In this document: positions 51,015 through 58,398 of the stretch, piece by piece
Layout of the letters: each line of letters begins with the position of its first letter
How positions within the stretch are numbered: position 1 is the stretch's first letter
Origin: Ornithinimicrobium pekingense DSM 21552
GTDB lineage: Bacteria > Actinomycetota > Actinomycetes > Actinomycetales > Dermatophilaceae
Assembly: GCF_000421185.1 (NCBI RefSeq)
Contig: NZ_ATWJ01000009.1
Coordinates: 374,868-438,867 of the forward strand
Direction: 5' to 3'
Length of the DNA: 64,000 nucleotides
The notes under the pieces: model-generated
Database searches by the model: none
Told to the model about the DNA's origin: nothing
What the model saw: the letters and a program-made list of their open reading frames with translations, nothing else
Translations under genes and position numbers: made by a program

Positions 51015-52235
51015 CTACCCAGCCGGGCGCACGAGCACCCGCTGGACCGCGAGCGCCACGAGCGCGGCCCCGACGACGAAGGCGACCACCCCGGCCCAGC
51101 CGGTGGCCTCGAACGCCAGGCCCCCGGCCCAGCCCAGGACGCTGGAGCCGCCGTAGTAGGCGAGGTTGTAGAGCCCGGTCGACTGGGCCCGGGCCGTCAC
51201 GGCGCGGGCCCCCGCCCACCCGGAGGCCACCGAGTGGGCGCCGAAGAAGCCGGCCGTGAGCACCAGCAGGCCGGCCAGCACCAGCCACAGCGGCCCCGCC
51301 AGGGTGAGCAGCAGGCCGGCCACCATGACGAGGACGCACCCGACGAGCACGACATACCTGCCGTGCCGTGCGGCGAGCTCCCCGGCCCGGGGCGCGGAGA
51401 CGGTGCCGGCCAGGTAGGCGAGGAAGATCAGCCCGACCGCCCACCCGGGCAGCAGGTAGGGCTCGGCGGTGAGGCGGAAGCCGAGGTAGTTGTAGACGGC
51501 GACGAAGCCGCCCATGAGCAGGAACGCCGAGACGTAGAGGCCGAGCAGCGCGCGGTCGCTGAGGTTGACCAGCACCCGGCGGGTCTGCGCGAGCACGCTG
51601 CCGACGGGCACGGCCACGAACCGGCGCTCGCGCGGCGCCAGCACCACGAACGCGACCGCCGCCGCGGCCGCCATCGCCGAGACGGTCGTCATGCCGACCC
51701 GCCAGGAGGAGGCGTCGGCGACCGGCGTCGCGACGACGCGGCCCAGCAGCCCGCCGATGGTGGTGCCGCCGACGAACCACCCCGCCGCGATCGACGCGGC
51801 GCGGGCGTCGACCTCCTCGTTGAGGTAGGCCATCGCCAGCGCGGGCACGCCGCCGAGGGCGACCCCCTCGAGGAGGCGCAGGGCCAGCACCGCCTCGAAG
51901 GTCGGCGCCCACGCTGCCACCAGGCCGAGCACGGTGGCGCTGGCGACCGCGAGCACCATCGCGCGCAGCCGGCCGAACCGGTCGCCGACGAACGACCACG
52001 GCACGACCGCGAGCGCCAGGCCCAGGGTCGCGGCCGAGACGGTCAGCGCGGCGCGGTCGGCGCTCGTGCCGAGGTCGGCGGCGATCTGCGGCAGCACCCC
52101 CTGGGGCGAGTAGAGCTGGGCGAAGGTCGCGACGCCCGCGCACAGCAGCGCGGCGAGCAGCCTGCGGTATGCCGTGCTGCCGCGGGCGTGCCCGTGCCCC
52201 CGCTCGTGCTCTCGGGGCTGGGTGGTCGGCGACAT
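51015..52235 (-). CDS. MFS transporter (YnfM/arabinose-efflux type)
   Basis: 406 residues with 12 membrane helices. WSFVGDRFGRLRAMVLA is the loop 2-3 MFS motif. The starting SPQGVLPQIAADLGTS and ALAMAYLNEEVDARAAS resemble YnfM-type drug or sugar efflux proteins. A His-rich N-terminus (REHERGHGHARGS) is unusual. TAGGCT lies 8 bases before the ATG, so this and the divergent CDF gene are both leaderless-like, with only 38 bases between start codons. Confidence 0.9.
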   Translation of the reverse strand: MSPTTQPREHERGHGHARGSTAYRRLLAALLCAGVATFAQLYSPQGVLPQIAADLGTSADRAALTVSAATLGLALAVVPWSFVGDRFGRLRAMVLAVASATVLGLVAAWAPTFEAVLALRLLEGVALGGVPALAMAYLNEEVDARAASIAAGWFVGGTTIGGLLGRVVATPVADASSWRVGMTTVSAMAAAAAVAFVVLAPRERRFVAVPVGSVLAQTRRVLVNLSDRALLGLYVSAFLLMGGFVAVYNYLGFRLTAEPYLLPGWAVGLIFLAYLAGTVSAPRAGELAARHGRYVVLVGCVLVMVAGLLLTLAGPLWLVLAGLLVLTAGFFGAHSVASGWAGARAVTARAQSTGLYNLAYYGGSSVLGWAGGLAFEATGWAGVVAFVVGAALVALAVQRVLVRPAG

Positions 52236-52243
52236 CGCGCAGG

Positions 52244-52249
52244 AGCCTA
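52244..52249 (-). promoter_or_regulatory. Probable -10 box (TAGGCT) of the MFS gene
   Basis: On the minus strand TAGGCT, 8 bases, then ATG 52235. Confidence 0.5.
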
Positions 52250-52261
52250 CGCCCGCGTGGA

Positions 52262-52267
52262 TACGCT
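52262..52267 (+). promoter_or_regulatory. Probable leaderless -10 box (TACGCT) of the CDF gene
   Basis: TACGCT, 6 bases, then GTG 52274. Confidence 0.55.
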
Positions 52268-52273
52268 GGAGCG

Positions 52274-52915
52274 GTGAGCACCGGCACGACCCGCACCTTC
52301 GCCCTCCTGACGCCGCAGCGTCGTGCCACCCTGGCCCGACGGGCGCAGCTGCTGGCCGGCGCCTCGGTCGTCTACAACGTCGTCGAGGCGGTCGTGGCCA
52401 TCGCCGCCGGCCGGGTCGCGGGCTCGGCGGCGCTCATCGGCTTCGGCCTTGACTCGACGGTCGAGGTCGCCAGCGGCCTGATCATCCTGTGGCAGTTCCG
52501 CCACCCGCTGCCGGAGTCGCGCGAGCAGCTGGCCGGGCGGCTCATCGGCCTGTCGTTCTTCGCGCTGGCGCTCTACGTCACCTACGAGTCGCTGTCGTCG
52601 CTGCTGACCGGCGCCCGGCCCGACTCCTCCACGGTGGGGATCGTGCTGGCGACGCTGTCGCTGATGGTCATGCCGGTGCTGTCCTGGGCCCAGCGCCGCA
52701 CCGGCCGCGAGCTCGGCTCGGGCGCCGTGCACGCCGACGGCACCCAGACGCTGCTGTGCACCTACCTGTCGGCGGTCCTGCTCGTGGGCCTGCTCGCCAA
52801 CACCCTGCTCGGATGGTGGTGGCTGGACGCGGTGGCCGCTCTGGTCATCGCCGGGGTCGCGGTGCGCGAGGGTCTCGAGGCGTGGCGCGGCGACGGCTGC
52901 TGCGCCACCTGCTAA
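52274..52915 (+). CDS. Cation-diffusion-facilitator-type transporter
   Basis: 213 residues with about six membrane helices. IGFGLDSTVEVASGL (helix II metal site Asp) and HADGTQTLLCTYLSAVLL (helix V region) mark the CDF/cation-efflux fold. It lacks the C-terminal cytoplasmic metal-binding domain, so it is a short form. A C-terminal CCATC could bind metal. Likely exports divalent cations. The TAA stop overlaps the stop of the convergent DedA gene. Confidence 0.88.
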   Translation: MSTGTTRTFALLTPQRRATLARRAQLLAGASVVYNVVEAVVAIAAGRVAGSAALIGFGLDSTVEVASGLIILWQFRHPLPESREQLAGRLIGLSFFALALYVTYESLSSLLTGARPDSSTVGIVLATLSLMVMPVLSWAQRRTGRELGSGAVHADGTQTLLCTYLSAVLLVGLLANTLLGWWWLDAVAALVIAGVAVREGLEAWRGDGCCATC

Positions 52916-53538
52916 CCGGCCCCCTGGGCGACCCGCTGGTCGGAGCGGTCGCGCCACCACTGCGCGCCGCGCTCGGCCACCCAGCCCAGCGCCAGCGCGA
53001 AGACCACCGCGACCGCGGCACCGAGCAAGGGGTTGTCCTCCAGCCAGGCGCCCGCCAGCGCCCCGATGCCGACGTTGTAGACCGCCCAGGTGACGACCGC
53101 GATGCTGTCGAAGAGGATGAACCGCAGACGCGGGAACTCCATGGCGCCGGCGGTGAGGTTGACCATCTGGCGCCCGCCGGGCACGTAGCGGCAGGCGATG
53201 ATGATCATGCCTCCCCGCCGCATGAGCAGGCCGCTGATCCACATGAAGAACCCGCGCACCCTGGGCTTGCTGCTCTCGCGCAGCCGGCCCAGCCGGGTGT
53301 AGCGCCCGATGGTGTAGGTCAGGTTGTCGCCGAGGAACCCGCCGACGGCGGCCACCGCCACCAGCGCGACGAGGCTGGGCTGACCCTCCGCGACGGCCAC
53401 CGCCCCCAGGGCCACGAGCACCGGCTCGGCGGGCGCGGGCGGCAGGATGCCGTCGAGGATGCACACCAGGAGCACCGCGGGCAACAGCCACATCGAGTCG
53501 GCGTTCGCCTCGATGAAGGCGTTGAGCGCCTCGACCAT
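52912..53538 (-). CDS. DedA-family membrane protein
   Basis: 208 residues with about five hydrophobic segments. The DedA/SNARE-associated signature is present: FLGDNLTYTIGRYTRLG, then RYVPGGRQMVNLTAG. DedA proteins are flippase-like membrane proteins needed for envelope homeostasis; some flip undecaprenyl phosphate or phospholipid. GAGGAAGAGG is the ribosome site. Overlaps the CDF stop by 4 bases. Confidence 0.93.
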   Translation of the reverse strand: MVEALNAFIEANADSMWLLPAVLLVCILDGILPPAPAEPVLVALGAVAVAEGQPSLVALVAVAAVGGFLGDNLTYTIGRYTRLGRLRESSKPRVRGFFMWISGLLMRRGGMIIIACRYVPGGRQMVNLTAGAMEFPRLRFILFDSIAVVTWAVYNVGIGALAGAWLEDNPLLGAAVAVVFALALGWVAERGAQWWRDRSDQRVAQGAG

Positions 53539-53621
53539 GCAGCCTCTTCCTCACGGTGGGGGTCCGAGTATGTCATCGCCCCCGTCCCCGGGCGCCCGGG
53601 ACCGCCTGCGAGAGTGGGGCT

Positions 53622-53834
53622 GTGGGTGACGACGACGGCACGGCCATGGACGGCAACAACCGCTTCGCCCTGGGCATCGCCTTCGGGCTGATGCTCGGCA
53701 CGGCCCTGTCGCTCATCCTCGACAACTGGGCCCTGCTGGGCGTGGGCTTTGCGCTCGGCATCACCTACGGCATCGTCTCGGGCTCGCTCGGCGGCCAAGC
53801 TGACGAGCCCGAGGACGGGTCGCCCCGCACCTGA
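53622..53834 (+). CDS. Small membrane protein (glycine-zipper-like)
   Basis: 70 residues from GTG 53622 (ATG 53646 is the alternative). A hydrophobic core FALGIAFGLMLGTALSLIL...LGVGFALGITYGIVSGSLGG forms two helices with regular Gly spacing. A conserved small actinobacterial membrane protein type; function unknown. GAGAGT sits 6 bases before the GTG. Confidence 0.68.
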   Translation: MGDDDGTAMDGNNRFALGIAFGLMLGTALSLILDNWALLGVGFALGITYGIVSGSLGGQADEPEDGSPRT

Positions 53835-53861
53835 GCCCGTCCTGCCGAAGGGCGAGGACGA

Positions 53862-54416
53862 CTACTCCGTCACGTCCTGCACGACCTCGTTGCGGCGCAG
53901 CGGCGCGGGCACGATGGGCGGGTCGAAGCGCGCCCATCGCGGCGCGCCCACCGGGGTGAGGCCGGCCTCGCGGACCGCCTTGTCCAGCGCGGTCCGGTGC
54001 CGCTCGAACGAGGCCCGGGTCCAGCGGCCGCGGTAGCGACGTGCCGCGGCCAGCACGGCGGGCCGGGCGTGCAGCGTGACCGCGGGGTCCGTCGGGACCG
54101 GCGCGTCCTCCAGGGTGATCGCGGCCGGCAGGACGAAGGCGACGGCATACCCGCCCGGCTCGGTCTCCTGCTGCACCACGGGCGCCGTCATCGAGATCTG
54201 CTGTGCCTCCTGCTGCACCACGGGCGCGGTCATCGCGATCCTGCGGGCCGCGCGGTTCTGGCCGCCGATGTAGCCGGCGAGCGTGCGGAAGGCGACGTTG
54301 CCGGCGTCCTCGAACGGCGCCGTGACGACGACCTCGGCGACGACGTGGGACGGGTAGCGGCGCAGCTCGAAGTCCGGAGAGCTGCGCACGACCTCGTACA
54401 CCTGCTTCTCGGTCAC
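53862..54416 (-). CDS. SOUL heme-binding family protein
   Basis: 184 residues from GTG 54416. YEVVRSSPDFELRRYPSHVVAEV, FRTLAGYIGGQN, IAMTAPVVQQ (occurring twice, as IAMTAPVVQQEAQQISMTAPVVQQ) and PVGAPRWARFDPPIVPAPLRRNEV are classic SOUL features. The family binds heme or related ligands in eukaryotes; the bacterial role is unclear. The doubled MTAPV motif is typical. TAGCGT lies 7 bases before the start. Confidence 0.92.
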   Translation of the reverse strand: MTEKQVYEVVRSSPDFELRRYPSHVVAEVVVTAPFEDAGNVAFRTLAGYIGGQNRAARRIAMTAPVVQQEAQQISMTAPVVQQETEPGGYAVAFVLPAAITLEDAPVPTDPAVTLHARPAVLAAARRYRGRWTRASFERHRTALDKAVREAGLTPVGAPRWARFDPPIVPAPLRRNEVVQDVTE

Positions 54417-54423
54417 GCTCCCA

Positions 54424-54429
54424 ACGCTA
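54424..54429 (-). promoter_or_regulatory. Probable leaderless -10 box (TAGCGT) of the SOUL gene
   Basis: On the minus strand TAGCGT, 7 bases, then GTG 54416. Confidence 0.6.
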
Positions 54430-54525
54430 CGCCTCGTGGCGCGAGCGGTCCTGTCCCTGCGAGGTGATAGACCTGTCGCCGGTGGCGGGGTGGGCTCGCC
54501 GCCGACGACCCGAGGGGAACTGACC

Positions 54526-54888
54526 GTGGAGACCGCACCCATCCTGACCTGGACGCTTATCTCGGAGTGCCCGATCCCGAACGACGTCCAGAGCCTGCTG
54601 GTGCCGGGCGAGCAGGCCGTCGCCGCCTACAAGACCTTCCGTGATTCGGCCATCTTCACCACCAAGCGACTCATCGTCCGTGACGCGCAGGGCCTGACCG
54701 GCAAGAAGGTCGAGGTCTACTCCCTGCCCTACTCCTCCATCAACATGTGGAGCTCGGAGAACGCCGGCATGCTCGACACCAACGCCGAGATGGAGCTGTG
54801 GACGCGCGTCGGACACGTGAAGGTGAACCTCCGCAAGGGCGTCGACGTGCGCAGGCTCGACTCGCTTATCGCGCAGTACGTCCTCTAG
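54526..54888 (+). CDS. Bacterial PH-domain protein
   Basis: 120 residues from GTG 54526 behind GAGGGGAAC. FTTKRLIVRDAQGLTGKKVEVYSLPYSSINMWS and the final helix VDVRRLDSLIAQYVL match the bacterial PH (PF08000/YvbH-like) fold. These are small cytoplasmic proteins that assemble as oligomers; function unknown. Confidence 0.88.
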   Translation: METAPILTWTLISECPIPNDVQSLLVPGEQAVAAYKTFRDSAIFTTKRLIVRDAQGLTGKKVEVYSLPYSSINMWSSENAGMLDTNAEMELWTRVGHVKVNLRKGVDVRRLDSLIAQYVL

Positions 54889-54915
54889 GGGGACGCCACC
54901 GGCGGGCCCGCCTCG

Positions 54916-54921
54916 TATGGT
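54916..54921 (+). promoter_or_regulatory. Probable leaderless -10 box (TATGGT)
   Basis: TATGGT, 6 bases, then ATG 54928. Confidence 0.55.
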
Positions 54922-54927
54922 GCATCC

Positions 54928-55125
54928 ATGCGCCCGGTCATGAGCCTGTTCGGCGGAGTCGTCCTGATCGCCGTGGGTGTGCTGTGGACGCTGCAGGGAC
55001 TCGGCGTCGTCGGGGGCAGCCCCATGACCGGCGTCACGCTGTGGGCCCTGGTGGGGCCGGTCGTGGCACTCGTCGGCATCGGCTTCATGCTCCGGGGGCG
55101 TCGTCCGCCGGACCGGCACACCTGA
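54928..55125 (+). CDS. Small two-helix membrane protein
   Basis: 65 residues: VVLIAVGVLWTLQGLGVV and LWALVGPVVALVGIGFML are two membrane helices joined by a short loop, with a basic tail. Common small actinobacterial membrane protein; function unknown. The gene is convergent with the helicase. Confidence 0.78.
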   Translation: MRPVMSLFGGVVLIAVGVLWTLQGLGVVGGSPMTGVTLWALVGPVVALVGIGFMLRGRRPPDRHT

Positions 55126-55181
55126 GGCGTCAGCCCGACGCTCGCCCTAGCCCAGAAACCTGCCACAACTGATGGTCCGCC

Positions 55182-58100
55182 TTAACTGGCCACGACCGTC
55201 GCTGAGGCAAAGAAGTCTGCCGGGAGTGCGTGCTCCAGCTCCCATGTGATGGCAATCGGACGGCTTCCGGTGTGGCTCTTGTAGCGCGCCGGGCCGAGGA
55301 ACAGGTAGGCGCTGGTCCCGAACTCGTCCTTCTGCTCTTCGCGGGCGAAGATGAGAACGTGGCTGTTGCCGCTGAGGTACCTCTGGCCTGTTTTGGACTC
55401 CGCCGACGTCGTGGACTGGGACTCCCAGTGGAAGAGGGTGGGACTGATCGGGTAGTCGCGATACATGGTCGTAGGCGAGTAATCCGCCTCGGACTTCTTG
55501 AGCGTCACGAAGAAGGCGTCGACGTTGACCTCCGGCGCGTAGAGGACTCCCTCCCGGAAGGAGTTCGGCTTCCGACTCTCTGGTGCGACGTATCGAAGGG
55601 CGGCCAAGACCTCTTCCCGCTGGTAGCGGGCATGCACTCGAAGAGGGACGTCTTCGAGTGGCCCGGTCAGCCCCACCGTGGGGTGTCGAGCGGCGTCGAA
55701 CGAGATGTCGATGACGCTACGGAGCTCATCTCGCATTGCCGGATCATGTCTGATGGACTCCAAACCCTCCGCATATCCGTCGTAACCGCCGCCGTCTGGC
55801 CAGAGGGAGAAGAAAAGCATGTGCGCCATGTGGCGCTCGGCCGGCGACAAGTGGTCGTAGGCCGGCGCGTCGTCAGCCAGCAAGCGCAAGTAGACATCAG
55901 CACGATCACGGTCGTCGACGTGCGCAAAGGCGCGCACCCGCTTGAGTAGCTTCTCTTCAAGTGGTGAGCCGGGCCGAGTCGGCAGACCCGCATCCCGGCG
56001 CAGCCGCGTCCAGGAGTGCGTGCCCCGTCGGAGGACATCCGACAGCTCGAGGCGTGACTCGCCGAGGAACGATGCCAGATCCGACTCACCGTGCGACCGG
56101 AGCTCGGCAACCATCTGCGTCCAGCGGTTGGAAATCTGTGACCGAATGTTCTCCAGGACGATGGCCTGCGACTGTCGGTCCATGACGATCTGGCAACCAG
56201 AGGGGAGAAACGGGAACTCCTTTTGGATGTCCTCGCTCAAGCTGCGTCGCGAGCTACCGGTGAGAGCCCGCAACTTGGGTTCGAAACTGAACTCCTTGCG
56301 GTGGTAGCCGATGAAGTCCAAAACGGTGAGGACGGCCTTGTCTGGCGTGCGCCGCAGCCCGCGGCCCAACTGCTGCAGGAACACTGTGGCACTTTCCGTC
56401 GGACGGAGGAAGAGCACCGTGTCTACGTCTGGGAGGTCCAGACCTTCGTTGAACAGGTCGGCGGCGAACAGCACGTTGACCTTGCGGTCCCGGAGATCCC
56501 GAAGCGCCTGCTCGCGTTCAGCCGTTGGGGTGTCTCCGCTCACCGCCTGCGCTGGGATGCCGGCCCGGGTGAAGGCCGAGGCCATGAATCTGGCATGGTC
56601 GACGCCTACGCAGAATCCCAACGCCCGCATGCTGCCGGGGTCCAGCACCTTGTCGCGCAGCTGCGACAGCACAAGGGCTGCCCGTGCGTCGTTCCCGGTG
56701 TACAGGTTCTCGAGCTCAGTCTCGTCGTACCTGCCTCTCCTCCACGCGATGCTGCGCAGGTCGGTGTTGTCAGCGACCGCAAAGTAGTGAAAGGGACACA
56801 GCAGATCGGCGCCCAAGGCATCCCAGAGCCGCAACTCGACAGCCGTGCGTCCACCGAAGAACTCGCGAACATCGAGGCCATCTGCCCGTTCGGGTGTCGC
56901 TGTCAGCCCCAGGAGTTCGCGCGGAGCCAGGTGCTTGATGAGGCGCCGGTACGTGGCGGCCTGCGCATGGTGGAACTCGTCGACGACGACGACGTCATAG
57001 GCATCTGGCGGGATGTTCTCGACCCCATACGAGGTCAATGACTGAACGCTCGCAAAGACGTGCCGCCAGCGCTCGGGCCGTGAGCCTCCGACATAGAGCT
57101 CGCCGAAGTTGCCGTCGGCCATGACCTCCCTGTAGGTCCGCAACGACTGCTGCAGGATCTCGCGTCGGTGGGCGACGAAGAGTAGGGAGGGTTGCTTGTC
57201 CGACCTCTGCGCCAGGCGCTGGTAGTCCATGGCCGCGACAACGGTCTTGCCCGTCCCCGTGGCCGCCACCACGAGATTCTGGTGGCGGTCGTGCAGTGTC
57301 CGCTCGGCGTCCAGGGCCTCCAACATCTCTTGCTGGTAGGCAAAAGGCCGAACCTGTAGGCCCGAGAGTGTGATGGTCACCCCGGAGTGCTGCTTCCGTC
57401 CAGACGCTTCGGCTAGGGCATCATCCAGGCGGTCCCTGTCACGCTCTGGGTCGTAGAGCTCGTAGGTACGGTCGTTCCAGTACGTCTCGAAGGTGGCCTG
57501 AAACTTATCTAACAGCGCCGGCGTGGCGACGCGTGACAGCCTCACGTTCCACTCGACGCCGTCGAGGAGAGCCGCGCGCGAGAGGTTCGAAGAACCTACG
57601 TACGCCGTGTCGAAACCAGTGCGCCGTTCGAACAGCCATGCCTTGGCATGGAGACGCGTACGCTGAGAGTCGTACTGGATACGCACATCCGCGCCGAACT
57701 CACGTACCAGTCGGTCGAGCGCGGACCGTTCGGTGGCGCCCATGTAGGTCGTGGTGATGACGCGCAGCGGAATGCCACGGTCGCGCAACTTCCGGAGATG
57801 GGGCGCGAGCAACCTGAGTCCGTGCCACTTCACGAAGGCGATCAGCAGGTCAACTCGGTCGGCAGAGTCGATCTCTGCCTTGATCTCTGTACCGAGGTTC
57901 GGCTCTCCGCGAGCGTTTGTCAGGAGAGCAGCATCGCTCAACGGCGTGGCCGGGCGTGAGATCGACTGGGAAGGATTCGATACTGAGCTTTGGGCCGTCA
58001 GCGCTAGAAGTTGGCGAGCCGGTTTCTCGACCGCCTCACGTGTTGAGCTGAGCTGAGTCAGGACCGAGTTCGCGATCTGCAAACGCTGGTCAGGGTCCTT

Positions 58101-58265
58101 CGCCGCGCTCAGTCGCTGAAGTACTACTTCTCGAACGTGCCGGGATAGGACCTCTGGCAAGTCAGCGTCATCAATGTTTCCCAAAAGCTTGTCGACGTCG
58201 CCGAGCACCCCCAGCTCCTCAACCAGTCCTGAGGTCACCAGCGACTCATATATCCCCGTCTGCAC
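55182..58265 (-). CDS. PLD-nuclease / SF2 helicase / DUF3427 protein, low-GC
   Basis: 1027 residues from GTG 58265 (VQTGIYESLV is the usual family N-terminus); an upstream ATG (58367) would start inside the nrdJ terminator. Order: PLD-like nuclease (about 120-265) with LHAKAWLF (205-212) and GSSNLS (224-229); SF2 helicase with AATGTGKT (334-341), VDEFHH (428-433), LTATPER (454-460) and QQLGRGLRR; C-terminal DUF3427-like region (about 690-1020). GC is visibly lower than the neighbours and codon choice is mixed. This architecture belongs to restriction- or defence-type helicases; nucleic-acid degradation is inferred. There are no partner genes beside it. Confidence 0.9.
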   Translation of the reverse strand: MQTGIYESLVTSGLVEELGVLGDVDKLLGNIDDADLPEVLSRHVREVVLQRLSAAKDPDQRLQIANSVLTQLSSTREAVEKPARQLLALTAQSSVSNPSQSISRPATPLSDAALLTNARGEPNLGTEIKAEIDSADRVDLLIAFVKWHGLRLLAPHLRKLRDRGIPLRVITTTYMGATERSALDRLVREFGADVRIQYDSQRTRLHAKAWLFERRTGFDTAYVGSSNLSRAALLDGVEWNVRLSRVATPALLDKFQATFETYWNDRTYELYDPERDRDRLDDALAEASGRKQHSGVTITLSGLQVRPFAYQQEMLEALDAERTLHDRHQNLVVAATGTGKTVVAAMDYQRLAQRSDKQPSLLFVAHRREILQQSLRTYREVMADGNFGELYVGGSRPERWRHVFASVQSLTSYGVENIPPDAYDVVVVDEFHHAQAATYRRLIKHLAPRELLGLTATPERADGLDVREFFGGRTAVELRLWDALGADLLCPFHYFAVADNTDLRSIAWRRGRYDETELENLYTGNDARAALVLSQLRDKVLDPGSMRALGFCVGVDHARFMASAFTRAGIPAQAVSGDTPTAEREQALRDLRDRKVNVLFAADLFNEGLDLPDVDTVLFLRPTESATVFLQQLGRGLRRTPDKAVLTVLDFIGYHRKEFSFEPKLRALTGSSRRSLSEDIQKEFPFLPSGCQIVMDRQSQAIVLENIRSQISNRWTQMVAELRSHGESDLASFLGESRLELSDVLRRGTHSWTRLRRDAGLPTRPGSPLEEKLLKRVRAFAHVDDRDRADVYLRLLADDAPAYDHLSPAERHMAHMLFFSLWPDGGGYDGYAEGLESIRHDPAMRDELRSVIDISFDAARHPTVGLTGPLEDVPLRVHARYQREEVLAALRYVAPESRKPNSFREGVLYAPEVNVDAFFVTLKKSEADYSPTTMYRDYPISPTLFHWESQSTTSAESKTGQRYLSGNSHVLIFAREEQKDEFGTSAYLFLGPARYKSHTGSRPIAITWELEHALPADFFASATVVAS

Positions 58266-58350
58266 CTGGCACAGCTTGCCAGCGTTGGCCGAAAACCCAA
58301 TCCCCTCGTAAGGGCGAGTCGGCGCCGGAGTGTTGTGCCGGCGATCACGA

Positions 58351-58388
58351 CAAGGCGGGCCCGGCACCAGAGTGCCGAGCCCGCCTTG
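58351..58388 (-). terminator. Strong hairpin terminator of the nrdR-nrdJ operon
   Basis: CAAGGCGGGC (58351-58360) pairs with GCCCGCCTTG (58379-58388), and CGGCAC/GTGCCG stack inside with a CAGA loop. It begins 11 bases after the nrdJ stop. It also separates the low-GC helicase gene from the operon. Confidence 0.85.
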
Positions 58389-58398
58389 GGTTCGTTCG

